Positions 1 to 6,635 of a stretch of 15,877 bases of DNA are shown piece by piece (position 1 is the stretch's first letter; each line of letters opens with the position of its first letter). Below the pieces are notes generated by a model. The model saw nothing but the letters and a program-made list of their open reading frames with translations, did not search any database and was not told the DNA's origin. The position numbers were made by a program, and so were the translations under genes. The DNA is from Candidatus Agrococcus pullicola (GTDB lineage: Bacteria > Actinomycetota > Actinomycetes > Actinomycetales > Microbacteriaceae), in contig DXDC01000153.1 in NCBI GenBank assembly GCA_019115685.1, positions 1 to 15,877 of the forward strand, given 5' to 3'.

Positions 1-1062
1 GAAGCTACCGGGACGATTGTGCACATCGATAGCAAGCTGGCCGGCCTCGCCGATCAACCTGACGAACACGGGAGCTCCTGCGATGCCGTGACGCATCGAG
101 TTCGTCAGCGCCTCCTGGACGATTCTATATGCGGCAAGCTGGCTCGTTCGCGCGACCGAGATATCAGCCTGCGGCATCACCAACCGCACGTCGACACCCG
201 TTGCCCGTATCTGCTCCACAAGCCCAGGGATGTCATCCAGCCCCGTATTGGCATCCGCGGCCTGCGAGTGTCGCAACTGGTGCAAAAGACCCCGAACGTC
301 GGTGAGTGCGGATTTCGCTGTACCGGCAATCGTCGCGAGCGTCTCGTCCTTCTTCTCAGCATCTGGCGTATAGCGCGCCCCGTTCGCCTGAGCAACGACG
401 ACCGCAAGCGAGTGCGCAACAACATCGTGCATGTCCCGGGCAATTGCTGTGCGTTCCTCCTCTGCCGCTCGCAACTGCATCTGCGACAGCATCGACGCCT
501 GTGCACGCTGCCGCTCCCGCGCTTCCATGTTCGTCCGCACGATGAGCCGCAGCACAACGCCCGCCAGCACGGCACCGCCGAAGAACAGACCAGAAGGCAC
601 GAACCCGAATACGGCCGCCGTAATTACCTGCTCCCACCGGAATTCGATTCCGACACCACTGAGCCCAAAGGACATTCTGACGACGGCCAACGACACCAGG
701 AGTGCTGCCACGAAGATGGTAATGGCCGTCAGCCACCATTCGATCTGCTTCTTGGCATATCGGCCCACTGTCGCAAGCAGGACGATAACGGCGAACCACA
801 CGGCGTAGACACCCTGCGCTAGCAGGATGACGTGCACGGCCGCGAGCAACAGCGCTGCGTAGAGCGAGGGAATGGGAGCCAGCCGTCGAATCGTCAGGAG
901 GCCGATGAGGAGTAGCCCGAGGGCAGGCGGCCACAGCGGCAGTAGTCCGTTGCCCGTGCTGGCAAAGACGAAGAGTCCGTCGAACAGCGTCAAAGGAACA
1001 ACGATCAACACGGCGATCAACAGGTCGATCAATACCTGCGTGCGCGTTACCGATCGGATCAT
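1..1062 (-). CDS. Sensor histidine kinase, membrane-bound, HisKA_3 type (3' end cut by the window edge)
   Basis: This is the N-terminal 354 residues of a two-component sensor kinase; its ATP-binding domain continues past base 1. About six hydrophobic segments (roughly residues 10-32, 44-59, 66-83, 87-100, 111-130, 145-174) come first. A basic, coiled stretch (178-205) leads into a HisKA_3 dimerisation domain with the motif ARDMHDVVAHSL, where His212 is the expected phosphoacceptor. The N-box of a HATPase_c domain starts at YRIVQEALTNSMRHG (Glu317, Asn321); the G-boxes would lie outside. The layout matches the NarL-partnered, DesK/LiaS-like kinases that sense the membrane or envelope. A response regulator would be expected just beyond the left edge. 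The start is the first ATG after an in-frame stop. GGAG sits only 2 nt before it, too close for a normal ribosome site, and TACTCT at −12 to −7 suggests a leaderless message. The ligand is unknown. Confidence 0.88.
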   Translation of the reverse strand, partial: MIRSVTRTQVLIDLLIAVLIVVPLTLFDGLFVFASTGNGLLPLWPPALGLLLIGLLTIRRLAPIPSLYAALLLAAVHVILLAQGVYAVWFAVIVLLATVGRYAKKQIEWWLTAITIFVAALLVSLAVVRMSFGLSGVGIEFRWEQVITAAVFGFVPSGLFFGGAVLAGVVLRLIVRTNMEARERQRAQASMLSQMQLRAAEEERTAIARDMHDVVAHSLAVVVAQANGARYTPDAEKKDETLATIAGTAKSALTDVRGLLHQLRHSQAADANTGLDDIPGLVEQIRATGVDVRLVMPQADISVARTSQLAAYRIVQEALTNSMRHGIAGAPVFVRLIGEAGQLAIDVHNRPGSF

Positions 1063-1068
1063 GGCTCC

Positions 1069-1074
1069 AGAGTA
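1069..1074 (-). promoter_or_regulatory. Candidate −10 element of the kinase gene, leaderless geometry
   Basis: On the minus strand the hexamer TACTCT (TAnnnT) is separated from the ATG at 1062 by exactly six bases, so transcription would start at the A of the start codon. No convincing −35 is visible. The upstream hairpin at 1082-1110 would cover the spacer and −35 region. This is inference from spacing only. Confidence 0.4.
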
Positions 1075-1081
1075 CGCGCGA

Positions 1082-1110
1082 CGCGCCGCCAACCAGTGGT
1101 CGGCGGCGCG
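1082..1110 (-). terminator. Strong hairpin between ctaF and the kinase gene, probable terminator of ctaCDF
   Basis: The arms CGCGCCGCC (1082-1090) and GGCGGCGCG (1102-1110) are perfectly complementary over 9 bp. The stem continues past one A/C mismatch with three more pairs (1092-1094 with 1098-1100), leaving a 3-nt loop. It lies 32 nt after the ctaF stop in the direction of transcription. There is no T-tract, which is common for intrinsic terminators in high-GC actinobacteria. Because it also covers the promoter region of the kinase gene, it could instead be, or also be, an operator dyad. Confidence 0.55.
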
Positions 1111-1141
1111 AAGTCATTCCATCGTATGACGGGCGCTCGGC

Positions 1142-1567
1142 CTATCGTTGTACGAAGTTACCCCTGTAGTACTCGTATACCCAGCCGACGAGTGAGACGG
1201 CAATCAACGCGAGGCCGATCGGCAGCATGAAGGTGCTGATGGCAATACCCATGACGAAGATGCTGATGGCCGCAGCAAGGATGATGGGCCACCAGCTCCA
1301 CGGCGAGAAGTGACCCAGTTCGGGGTCACCATCGTCGATCTCCGCGTCGAGACGGTCTTCCGGGTACACGTGCCCTCTGCTGGGTCGCATAATCGACCAC
1401 CACATGTACACGGCGATGAAGATCGCCATGACTCCCGTGAGCGACATCGCGACCGTTCCCACCCACTCGATCCGTCCAGTGTCGAGAATCGCCCAGTACG
1501 AGTAGAGCCCTCCCGCGAACAGGAAGAACGCTCCGATGATCCAAAGGATTACGACATTCGCCTTCAT
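1142..1567 (-). CDS. ctaF: Cytochrome c oxidase subunit 4 (CtaF, actinobacterial type)
   Basis: This small subunit belongs to the aa3-type cytochrome c oxidase of actinobacteria and sits in the plasma membrane. The 141-residue protein has four hydrophobic segments (about 5-27, 36-58, 91-110, 112-134). A hydrophilic loop in the middle contains PEDRLDAEIDDGDPELG and then a Trp-rich stretch (SPWSWWP), a hallmark of this family. Length is normal. The gene starts only 3 nt after the ctaD stop (TAG TCC ATG) with only a distant GGAG, so translation is probably coupled to ctaD. It is the last gene of ctaC-ctaD-ctaF and is followed by a hairpin. The subunit has no known catalytic residues and probably helps assembly or stability. 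ctaE (subunit III) and the bc1 genes are not in the window. Confidence 0.93.
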   Translation of the reverse strand: MKANVVILWIIGAFFLFAGGLYSYWAILDTGRIEWVGTVAMSLTGVMAIFIAVYMWWSIMRPSRGHVYPEDRLDAEIDDGDPELGHFSPWSWWPIILAAAISIFVMGIAISTFMLPIGLALIAVSLVGWVYEYYRGNFVQR

Positions 1568-1570
1568 GGA

Positions 1571-3265
1571 CTACTGCTCTCCCTCTGCGGTGGAAACTTT
1601 CTTCTCGCCCTGATGATGACCTCGCGGAGCATACTCCGGATAATGCAGATCGAAGGCAGGCGACTCGGAGCGAACACGTGGAATCGAAGTGAAATTGTGG
1701 CGAGGAGGCGGGCAGCTCGTCGCCCACTCGAGGCTTCGGGCCATGCCCCACGGGTCGTCCTGCGTGACCTTTTCGCCGTAACGGTGCGTGAGGTAGACGT
1801 TCAGGAAGAACGGAATCATGGACACCGCCAGCAGCATCGCACCGACTGTGGAGAGCTGGTTCATCCACGTGACGCCATCCGACTCGAGATACGTGTAGTA
1901 ACGACGCGGCATGACGACGACACCGATCCAGTGCTGGATGAGGAACGTCATGTGGAAGCCGATGAACAGCAGCCAGAAGTGAATGTGACCGAGCTTCTCG
2001 TTCAGCTTGTACCCGGTCCACTTCGGCCACCAGAAGTAGAAGCCCGCGAACATCGCGAACACAACGGTTCCGAAGACAACGTAGTGGAAGTGCGCGACCA
2101 CGAAGTAGGTGTCCGAGATGTGGAAGTCCAGCGGCGGCGATCCGAGGATCACGCCGGTTAGTCCACCGAACACGAACGTGACGAGGAAGCCCAGCGTCCA
2201 CACCATAGGTGATTGGAACGTCAATGAGCCACGCCACATCGTGCCGATCCAGTTGAAGATCTTCACTCCCGTCGGCACCGCGATGAGCATCGTCATGAGT
2301 GCGAAGAACGGTAATAGGACGGAACCCGTGACATACATATGGTGCGCCCACACCGCAACCGAAAGGGCAGCAATCGCGATCGTTGCGCCGACCAGCGTCT
2401 TGTAGCCGAAGATCGGCTTACGGCTGAATACCGGGACGATCTCCGAGACGATACCGAAGAACGGCAGTGCGATGATATACACCTCTGGGTGGCCGAAGAA
2501 CCAGAACAAATGTTGCCATAGCAATGCTCCGCCCGCAGCCGGATCATAGACATTCGCGTCAAGGATTCGATCTGCCGCCAACCCGAACAGTGCTGCTGCC
2601 AGCACGGGGAAGGCGATCAGCACCAGAATCGACGTGACGAGCACGTTCCAGCTAAAGATCGACATGCGGAACATCGTCATCCCGGGTGCACGCATCGTGA
2701 TGATGGTGGTGATGAAGTTCACGGCACCGAGGATGGTTCCGAAACCGCTGATGCCGAGGCCGAGCACCCACATGTGCCCGCCGACTCCGGGCGAGAATGC
2801 CGTGTCGGAGAGTGGTGCGTATGCGGTCCAGCCGAAGGAAGCTGCTCCCTGCGGGGTGAGGAATCCAGCGATTGCGATGAGCGAACCGAAGCTGTACAGC
2901 CAGTAGGCGAACGCGTTCAACCGGGGGAAGGCTACGTCAGGGGCACCGATCTGCAGCGGCATCAGGACGTTCGCGAACGCAGCGAACAGCGGCGTTGCGA
3001 ACATCAGCAGCATGATCGTGCCGTGCATCGTGAAGAGCTGGTTGTACTGCTCCTGTGTAGGGATGATGTCGAGCCCCGGCGCCCACAGCTGCGCGCGGAT
3101 CATGAGCGCCATGACTCCGCCGATGCAGAAGTAGAGGAACGAGGAGATCAGATACATGTATCCGATCTTCTTGTGGTCCGTGGTCGTGAGGTAATCGACC
3201 ACGATGTTGGCTTTGCGCTTCGCCGACGGTGAAACGCCCTGATCAGGAGTAACGGTCGCGGTCAT
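1571..3265 (-). CDS. ctaD: Cytochrome c oxidase subunit I (aa3 type)
   Basis: This catalytic subunit reduces O2 to water and pumps protons. The 564-residue protein has about twelve membrane segments, and the key residues are all present: His81 and His394 (low-spin haem a), His392 (haem a3), and His259, His308 and His309 (CuB). Tyr263 in GHPEVY is the tyrosine normally cross-linked to a CuB histidine. Proton-channel residues are visible as Asp110 (D-channel entry), Glu261 (in HPEVY) and Lys289/Thr290 (K-channel, GYKT). These make it an A-type haem-copper oxidase. The last ~65 residues form a hydrophilic tail, as in actinobacterial CtaD proteins. The gene begins TAA-TT-ATG two bases after ctaC. 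The nearest GGAG is about 14 nt away, so reinitiation after ctaC is likely. Electrons should come from a cytochrome bc1 complex encoded elsewhere. Confidence 0.98.
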   Translation of the reverse strand: MTATVTPDQGVSPSAKRKANIVVDYLTTTDHKKIGYMYLISSFLYFCIGGVMALMIRAQLWAPGLDIIPTQEQYNQLFTMHGTIMLLMFATPLFAAFANVLMPLQIGAPDVAFPRLNAFAYWLYSFGSLIAIAGFLTPQGAASFGWTAYAPLSDTAFSPGVGGHMWVLGLGISGFGTILGAVNFITTIITMRAPGMTMFRMSIFSWNVLVTSILVLIAFPVLAAALFGLAADRILDANVYDPAAGGALLWQHLFWFFGHPEVYIIALPFFGIVSEIVPVFSRKPIFGYKTLVGATIAIAALSVAVWAHHMYVTGSVLLPFFALMTMLIAVPTGVKIFNWIGTMWRGSLTFQSPMVWTLGFLVTFVFGGLTGVILGSPPLDFHISDTYFVVAHFHYVVFGTVVFAMFAGFYFWWPKWTGYKLNEKLGHIHFWLLFIGFHMTFLIQHWIGVVVMPRRYYTYLESDGVTWMNQLSTVGAMLLAVSMIPFFLNVYLTHRYGEKVTQDDPWGMARSLEWATSCPPPRHNFTSIPRVRSESPAFDLHYPEYAPRGHHQGEKKVSTAEGEQ

Positions 3266-3267
3266 AA

Positions 3268-4149
3268 TTAGTTACCCAGCTCCTCGTTGTCGGTTCCCTC
3301 CGGGCCCCAGGTCGGCTGCAGCGGGTTCAGGTCCGAGTCGGGGTGACCGACGTTACCCTGCGCTTCAAGTTCGTCCAGGTAGTCCTGGTATTCCTCCGGC
3401 GGGACGATCTCGACATTGAACAGCATCATCGAGTGGTATTCACCGCAGAGCTCGGCGCATTTACCCGTGAACACCCCTTCCACATCGCCCGTTTCGAAGT
3501 ACATATAGTTCGTCACGCCGGGCAGCATGTCCTTCTTGTAGAGGAACTCCACGATCCAGAAGGAGTGTGCGACGTCACGCGATTCGAGCGTGATCTCCAC
3601 CGACGAATTCGACGGGAGATACAGCGTCGGAATCGTGTCCTCGTCGATCTCCATGGAGCCGGGAACATTGAGCGCCTGGATGCTCTCGTAGTACACGGAG
3701 TCCTGTCCGTCGCGCTCATAAACGAAGTCCCAGGCCCAGCGCTTGCCGTACACGGTGATCTGCACATCCGGGTCTTCGATGGGCTGTTCAATGGCAGCCT
3801 GGTCGCGCGCTGTGAACGCGAAGAAGCCGAGCACAAGAATCACGGGGACGGTCGTGAAGAAAATCTCGATGGGCATGTTGTAGCGAAGCTGCGCGGGAAG
3901 CCCGATCTGGCCCTTGCGGCGACGGTACACAACCGCTGCCCACAGCATCAGGAACCAAACGATCACTCCCACTGCCAGGAGCACAATCCACGATGTGGTC
4001 CAGAGCCCGACAACGCGGTCGACATGGTTCGTGAGACCAGGCGTCGAGGGCAGCCAGCCCTGCATTTGATCCTGGGTGCATCCAGCAAGAACAGCCGCGG
4101 TCAGGATCGCGGCAGGGATCGCTAGCCATCGTGTTCGTCGGTTACGCAA
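3268..4149 (-). CDS. ctaC: Cytochrome c oxidase subunit II, CuA-binding lipoprotein
   Basis: Subunit II receives electrons from cytochrome c through its binuclear CuA centre on the outer face of the membrane. The 293-residue protein starts with a basic segment and hydrophobic signal ending in the lipobox LAGC (Cys24). Two transmembrane helices follow (about 50-75 and 93-113), then the cupredoxin domain. All CuA ligands are visible: His195, then [12 protein letters not shown] giving Cys231, Glu233, Cys235, His239 and Met242. The lipobox predicts lipidation and cleavage by a signal peptidase II such as LspA, encoded about 10 kb away in this window. The start is TTG: an in-frame TGA lies seven codons upstream, no ATG or GTG is better placed, and GAAGGA sits 7 nt before the TTG. 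It is the first gene of the ctaC-ctaD-ctaF operon. Confidence 0.97.
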   Translation of the reverse strand: MRNRRTRWLAIPAAILTAAVLAGCTQDQMQGWLPSTPGLTNHVDRVVGLWTTSWIVLLAVGVIVWFLMLWAAVVYRRRKGQIGLPAQLRYNMPIEIFFTTVPVILVLGFFAFTARDQAAIEQPIEDPDVQITVYGKRWAWDFVYERDGQDSVYYESIQALNVPGSMEIDEDTIPTLYLPSNSSVEITLESRDVAHSFWIVEFLYKKDMLPGVTNYMYFETGDVEGVFTGKCAELCGEYHSMMLFNVEIVPPEEYQDYLDELEAQGNVGHPDSDLNPLQPTWGPEGTDNEELGN

Positions 4150-4156
4150 GGGGACG

Positions 4157-4162
4157 TCCTTC
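4157..4162 (-). promoter_or_regulatory. Ribosome binding site deciding the TTG start of ctaC
   Basis: GAAGGA on the minus strand is followed by a 7-nt spacer and the TTG at 4149. An in-frame TGA shortly upstream excludes a longer protein, so this site fixes the non-ATG start. Confidence 0.7.
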
Positions 4163-4183
4163 GCTCAAAATGTGTGCCTCTTC

Positions 4184-4189
4184 ATCCTA
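4184..4189 (-). promoter_or_regulatory. Candidate −10 element upstream of ctaC
   Basis: TAGGAT (TAnnnT) lies in the 84-bp gap between erpA and ctaC and would give a leader of about 25-30 nt that contains the GAAGGA site. No clear −35 hexamer is seen. The gap holds no obvious terminator, so ctaCDF may also receive read-through from the M20-erpA unit. Confidence 0.3.
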
Positions 4190-4233
4190 GTACGCCGGGC
4201 GGCTCTCCTGGTGCACCCGACACCCTCCGCGAG

Positions 4234-4599
4234 TTAGCTGAAACTATCGCCGCAGGCGCAGCTTCCCTGCGCATTCGGGTTGTCGATCGTGAAGCCCTGC
4301 TTCTCGATGGAATCCTCGAAATCGATCGTTGAACCGTCGAGGTACGGCACGCTCATCCTGTCGACGACAACCTCGACCTGCGACGATTCACCTGCGGGAA
4401 ACTCGACGATTGCATCGCCATCGAGCGTGCGCTCATCGAAATACAGCTGGTAGATCAGACCCGAGCAGCCTCCCGGCTGTACTGCGACGCGCAACCGGAG
4501 GTCGTCGCGCCCCTCCTGCACGAGCAGACGGTGCACCTTGTCCGCTGCCGCTTCGCTCAGCGTTACTCCGTGAGCCGCTGCCGTTGTTGTATCCGTCAT
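4234..4599 (-). CDS. erpA: A-type iron-sulfur cluster carrier (ErpA/HesB family)
   Basis: A-type carriers hold a nascent Fe-S cluster and pass it to apo-proteins in the cytoplasm. The 121-residue protein has the family pattern of three conserved cysteines: Cys45 in QPGGCSG and Cys114/Cys116 in GSCACG near the C-terminus. Other family features are LSEAAADKVHRLL at the N-terminus, DRMSVPYLDGSTIDF and GFTIDNPNA. The start ATG overlaps the stop of the upstream M20 gene as ATGA, with a good GGAGGT 5 nt before it, so the two genes are translationally coupled. The next genes downstream encode the aa3 oxidase. Known actinobacterial respiration needs the Fe-S Rieske subunit of bc1, which may explain the neighbourhood. 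An IscA/SufA-type name would be equally fair; ErpA is the usual actinobacterial label. Confidence 0.93.
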   Translation of the reverse strand: MTDTTTAAAHGVTLSEAAADKVHRLLVQEGRDDLRLRVAVQPGGCSGLIYQLYFDERTLDGDAIVEFPAGESSQVEVVVDRMSVPYLDGSTIDFEDSIEKQGFTIDNPNAQGSCACGDSFS

Positions 4600-5978
4600 T
4601 GCGTACCTCCTGCCATGCGGATCAAGAAGAGTGCTTCCGATCCGATCGCGTTCCGCAACACACCGAGATGCTGCGATTCGTTGGGGCTGTGAGCCATAGT
4701 TGCCGGGTCTTCTACTCCCGTTACCAGGATCTCAGCTTTGGGAAATTCCTGCTCGAGCGTGGCGATGAACGGAATCGAGCCGCCGATACCGACTTCCATC
4801 GGCTCGTGACCCCACGCATCCGCCATCGCCTGCTTCATCGCGGCGACAGCGTCCCCGGTCGTGTCGACGAGGAAGGGATTCCCCGTGTCGACCTCCGTGA
4901 TTTCGACCCTGGAGCCGGTGGGTGCGTGAGCGCGGATGTGGCGCTCGATCGCCTCGAACGCCTCCTGCGCGGACTGTCCGGGAGCGACCCGCGCCGAAAT
5001 CTTCGCACTCATCGACGGCTGAATCGTGTTCGATGCTTGCTGCACGGGAGGGATGTCCATTCCGGTAACAGTAATCGAGGGACCGAACCACATGCGTTCC
5101 AGCACGGGCCCGTCACTAGCGAGGGCGACACCCTCCAAGACTCCCGCGTCTGCACGAATTTCGTCCTCGGGTTTCTCCGGAACTTCGCGGGAGGCGGAAG
5201 CGAGTCCGTCAACCGCGACCGCTCCAGTCGAATCCCACAGCGTCGACAGCGTCTGGATCATCGCCATTGCGCCGTCGACGACAGCCCCTCCGAACATGCC
5301 CGAGTGAACCGCGTGCTCCATCGTGGTGATCGTGACCCTGAACGTCACGTTGCCCCGAAGCGCGACGGTGAGGCTCGGCACCTCGGTCGACCAGTTGTCG
5401 CTATCGGCAACCACGATCGCGTCAGCAGCGAGCGTGTCTCGATGCGTTGCGAGGAAGTTCGCGAACGAACGTGAGCCGAACTCCTCCTCACCCTCGATGA
5501 AGAGCGCAATGCCGAGCCCGTTGTCCGGCGCGACCTGCTCGAGCACTCGTAGCGCTGCCACGTGACTGATCACGCCCGCTTTGTCGTCACTTGCTCCCCT
5601 GCCGTACAGCCGGTCGCCGATGACGGTCGGTTCGAACGGCGGCGTGTTCCAGAGTGCTTCATCGCCCCACGGCTGCACATCGTGATGGGCATACAGCAGC
5701 ACAGTCGGTTTGCCCGGTGCCGCCTCCCGGCGGGCAATGACCGCGGGCTGCCCGAGCACCTCGCTGCCGGGCTCGATCGGGACTCGCTCGATCCGCACGT
5801 GGTCGAAAACCCCGGTCGATTCCATGAGTGCCTTGACCGCCTCAGCACTGTGCTTGAGGTGGGCGTGGTCGTATCCATCGAACGCCACGGAGGGGATGCG
5901 GATGAGATTCTCCAGATCCGCGATCGTCTGCTCCATGCTCGCGTCGACTGCGCCCAGCGCTTGCTCGTGATTCGTCAT
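4596..5978 (-). CDS. M20 family metallo-dipeptidase (CNDP-like)
   Basis: This predicted cytoplasmic di-zinc peptidase cleaves dipeptides or related amide bonds; the substrate cannot be read from sequence. The 460-residue protein has the M20 ligand set: His98 and Asp100 in YAHHDVQP, bridging Asp131 in GRGASDDK, Glu165 (general base) and Glu166 in EGEEEFGS, a further Asp near 192-194 (VADSDNW) and His430 in AHSPNES. The dimerisation lid occupies roughly residues 205-320 and contains the family's HSGMFGG stretch. Length is typical of the carnosinase/DapE-like subgroup annotated simply as dipeptidase. The gene overlaps erpA by four bases and is divergent from the DUF3043 gene. Its ATG is preceded by TAGCAT at −12 to −7 with no spaced Shine-Dalgarno, so a leaderless message is likely. 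Confidence 0.92.
   Translation of the reverse strand: MTNHEQALGAVDASMEQTIADLENLIRIPSVAFDGYDHAHLKHSAEAVKALMESTGVFDHVRIERVPIEPGSEVLGQPAVIARREAAPGKPTVLLYAHHDVQPWGDEALWNTPPFEPTVIGDRLYGRGASDDKAGVISHVAALRVLEQVAPDNGLGIALFIEGEEEFGSRSFANFLATHRDTLAADAIVVADSDNWSTEVPSLTVALRGNVTFRVTITTMEHAVHSGMFGGAVVDGAMAMIQTLSTLWDSTGAVAVDGLASASREVPEKPEDEIRADAGVLEGVALASDGPVLERMWFGPSITVTGMDIPPVQQASNTIQPSMSAKISARVAPGQSAQEAFEAIERHIRAHAPTGSRVEITEVDTGNPFLVDTTGDAVAAMKQAMADAWGHEPMEVGIGGSIPFIATLEQEFPKAEILVTGVEDPATMAHSPNESQHLGVLRNAIGSEALFLIRMAGGTQ
4605..4610 (-). promoter_or_regulatory. Ribosome binding site of erpA inside the M20 gene
   Basis: GGAGGT lies 5 nt before the erpA ATG and within the last codons of the M20 gene, whose TGA overlaps that ATG. 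It supports this start and independent ribosome loading on erpA. Confidence 0.7.
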
Positions 5979-5984
5979 GCTTCC

Positions 5985-5990
5985 ATGCTA
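5985..5990 (-). promoter_or_regulatory. Candidate −10 element of the M20-erpA unit, leaderless geometry
   Basis: TAGCAT is followed by exactly six bases and then the ATG at 5978, placing the expected transcript start at the first base of the start codon. GGAAG touches the ATG with a 1-nt gap, too close for a ribosome site. The element faces the divergent −10 candidate of the DUF3043 gene 25 bp away. No good −35 is seen. Confidence 0.45.
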
Positions 5991-6015
5991 GTGAACGGGC
6001 GCCGACGGCAGGCGG

Positions 6016-6021
6016 TAGACT
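6016..6021 (+). promoter_or_regulatory. Candidate −10 element of the DUF3043 gene
   Basis: TAGACT (TAnnnT) stands 33 nt before the GTG start and would give a leader of about 27 nt that includes the GAGGA ribosome site at 6046-6050. The −35 region is not recognisable. It sits in the 76-bp divergent gap shared with the M20 gene. Confidence 0.4.
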
Positions 6022-6054
6022 GGCGAAAGAGTATTCCCGATTTGTGAGGACGCC

Positions 6055-6630
6055 GTGCCGCTGTTTGGTTCCAAGCCTAAGAACGCCGCTGACGATTACG
6101 AGGCGGAGGCTCCGACGACGCCCGAGAAGCCCAAGACTCCGAAGCGGTCCGAACTCGTGAAGAACTCGCAGCGACCACTCGTCCCCAGTGACCGCAAGCA
6201 AGCGAAGAAGCAGGCGCGTGAGCAGATGGCGCAGCAGCGCCAGCGTGCGCAGGAGGGGTATGCTCGCGGCGAAGAGCAGTACATGCCCGCCCGAGACCGC
6301 GGACCCGTCAAGCGCTATGCGCGCGACTACGTGGACGCCAGATTCTCGATCGGGTCGATGCTGATGCCTGCGATGATCATCGTGCTCGCAATGACCTTCA
6401 TCAACACGGCGGAGATGCGCGTGCTCACCTTCGCGCTGCTGTGGGCTTTCGTGGGCCTGACGATCCTCGACTGCATCGTCTTCACCTGGAGGCTCCGCCG
6501 CAAGATCACGCAGAAGTTCGGCCCCGGCAAGACCAAGGGCGTCAGCTGGTACGCCTCGATGCGGTCGACGCAGATGCGCTTCATGCGCATGCCGAAGCCG
6601 CAGGTCGGCCGCTTCCAGAAGATCGACTGA
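6055..6630 (+). CDS. DUF3043 membrane protein
   Basis: This conserved actinobacterial membrane protein of unknown function is the only plus-strand gene in the window. The 191 residues begin with a charged, Lys/Pro-rich cytoplasmic region containing the DUF3043 signature: RPLVPSDRKQAKKQAREQ around 40-57, then EEQYMPARDRGPVKRYARDYVDAR near 73-96. Two hydrophobic segments (about 100-117 and 122-145) form a hairpin anchor. A basic C-terminal tail ends with repeated Met/Arg. The start is GTG, with GAGGA 4 nt before it and a short hydrophobic MPLFG beginning. The gene converges on pyrD with only 5 bp between the stops. Family members are short and broadly conserved in actinobacteria; no function should be assigned. 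Confidence 0.88.
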   Translation: MPLFGSKPKNAADDYEAEAPTTPEKPKTPKRSELVKNSQRPLVPSDRKQAKKQAREQMAQQRQRAQEGYARGEEQYMPARDRGPVKRYARDYVDARFSIGSMLMPAMIIVLAMTFINTAEMRVLTFALLWAFVGLTILDCIVFTWRLRRKITQKFGPGKTKGVSWYASMRSTQMRFMRMPKPQVGRFQKID

Positions 6631-6635
6631 GCCGG

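Noticed and set aside
356..1117. 253-residue minus-strand frame in the kinase region
   Set aside because: It is out of frame with the real kinase, which shows transmembrane helices, the H-box and N-box in the neighbouring frame open to the window edge.
4210..4217. Palindrome GGTGCACC between erpA and ctaC
   Set aside because: It is only 8 bp, with no loop or extended stem and no second copy noted, so it is not enough to call an operator or terminator.
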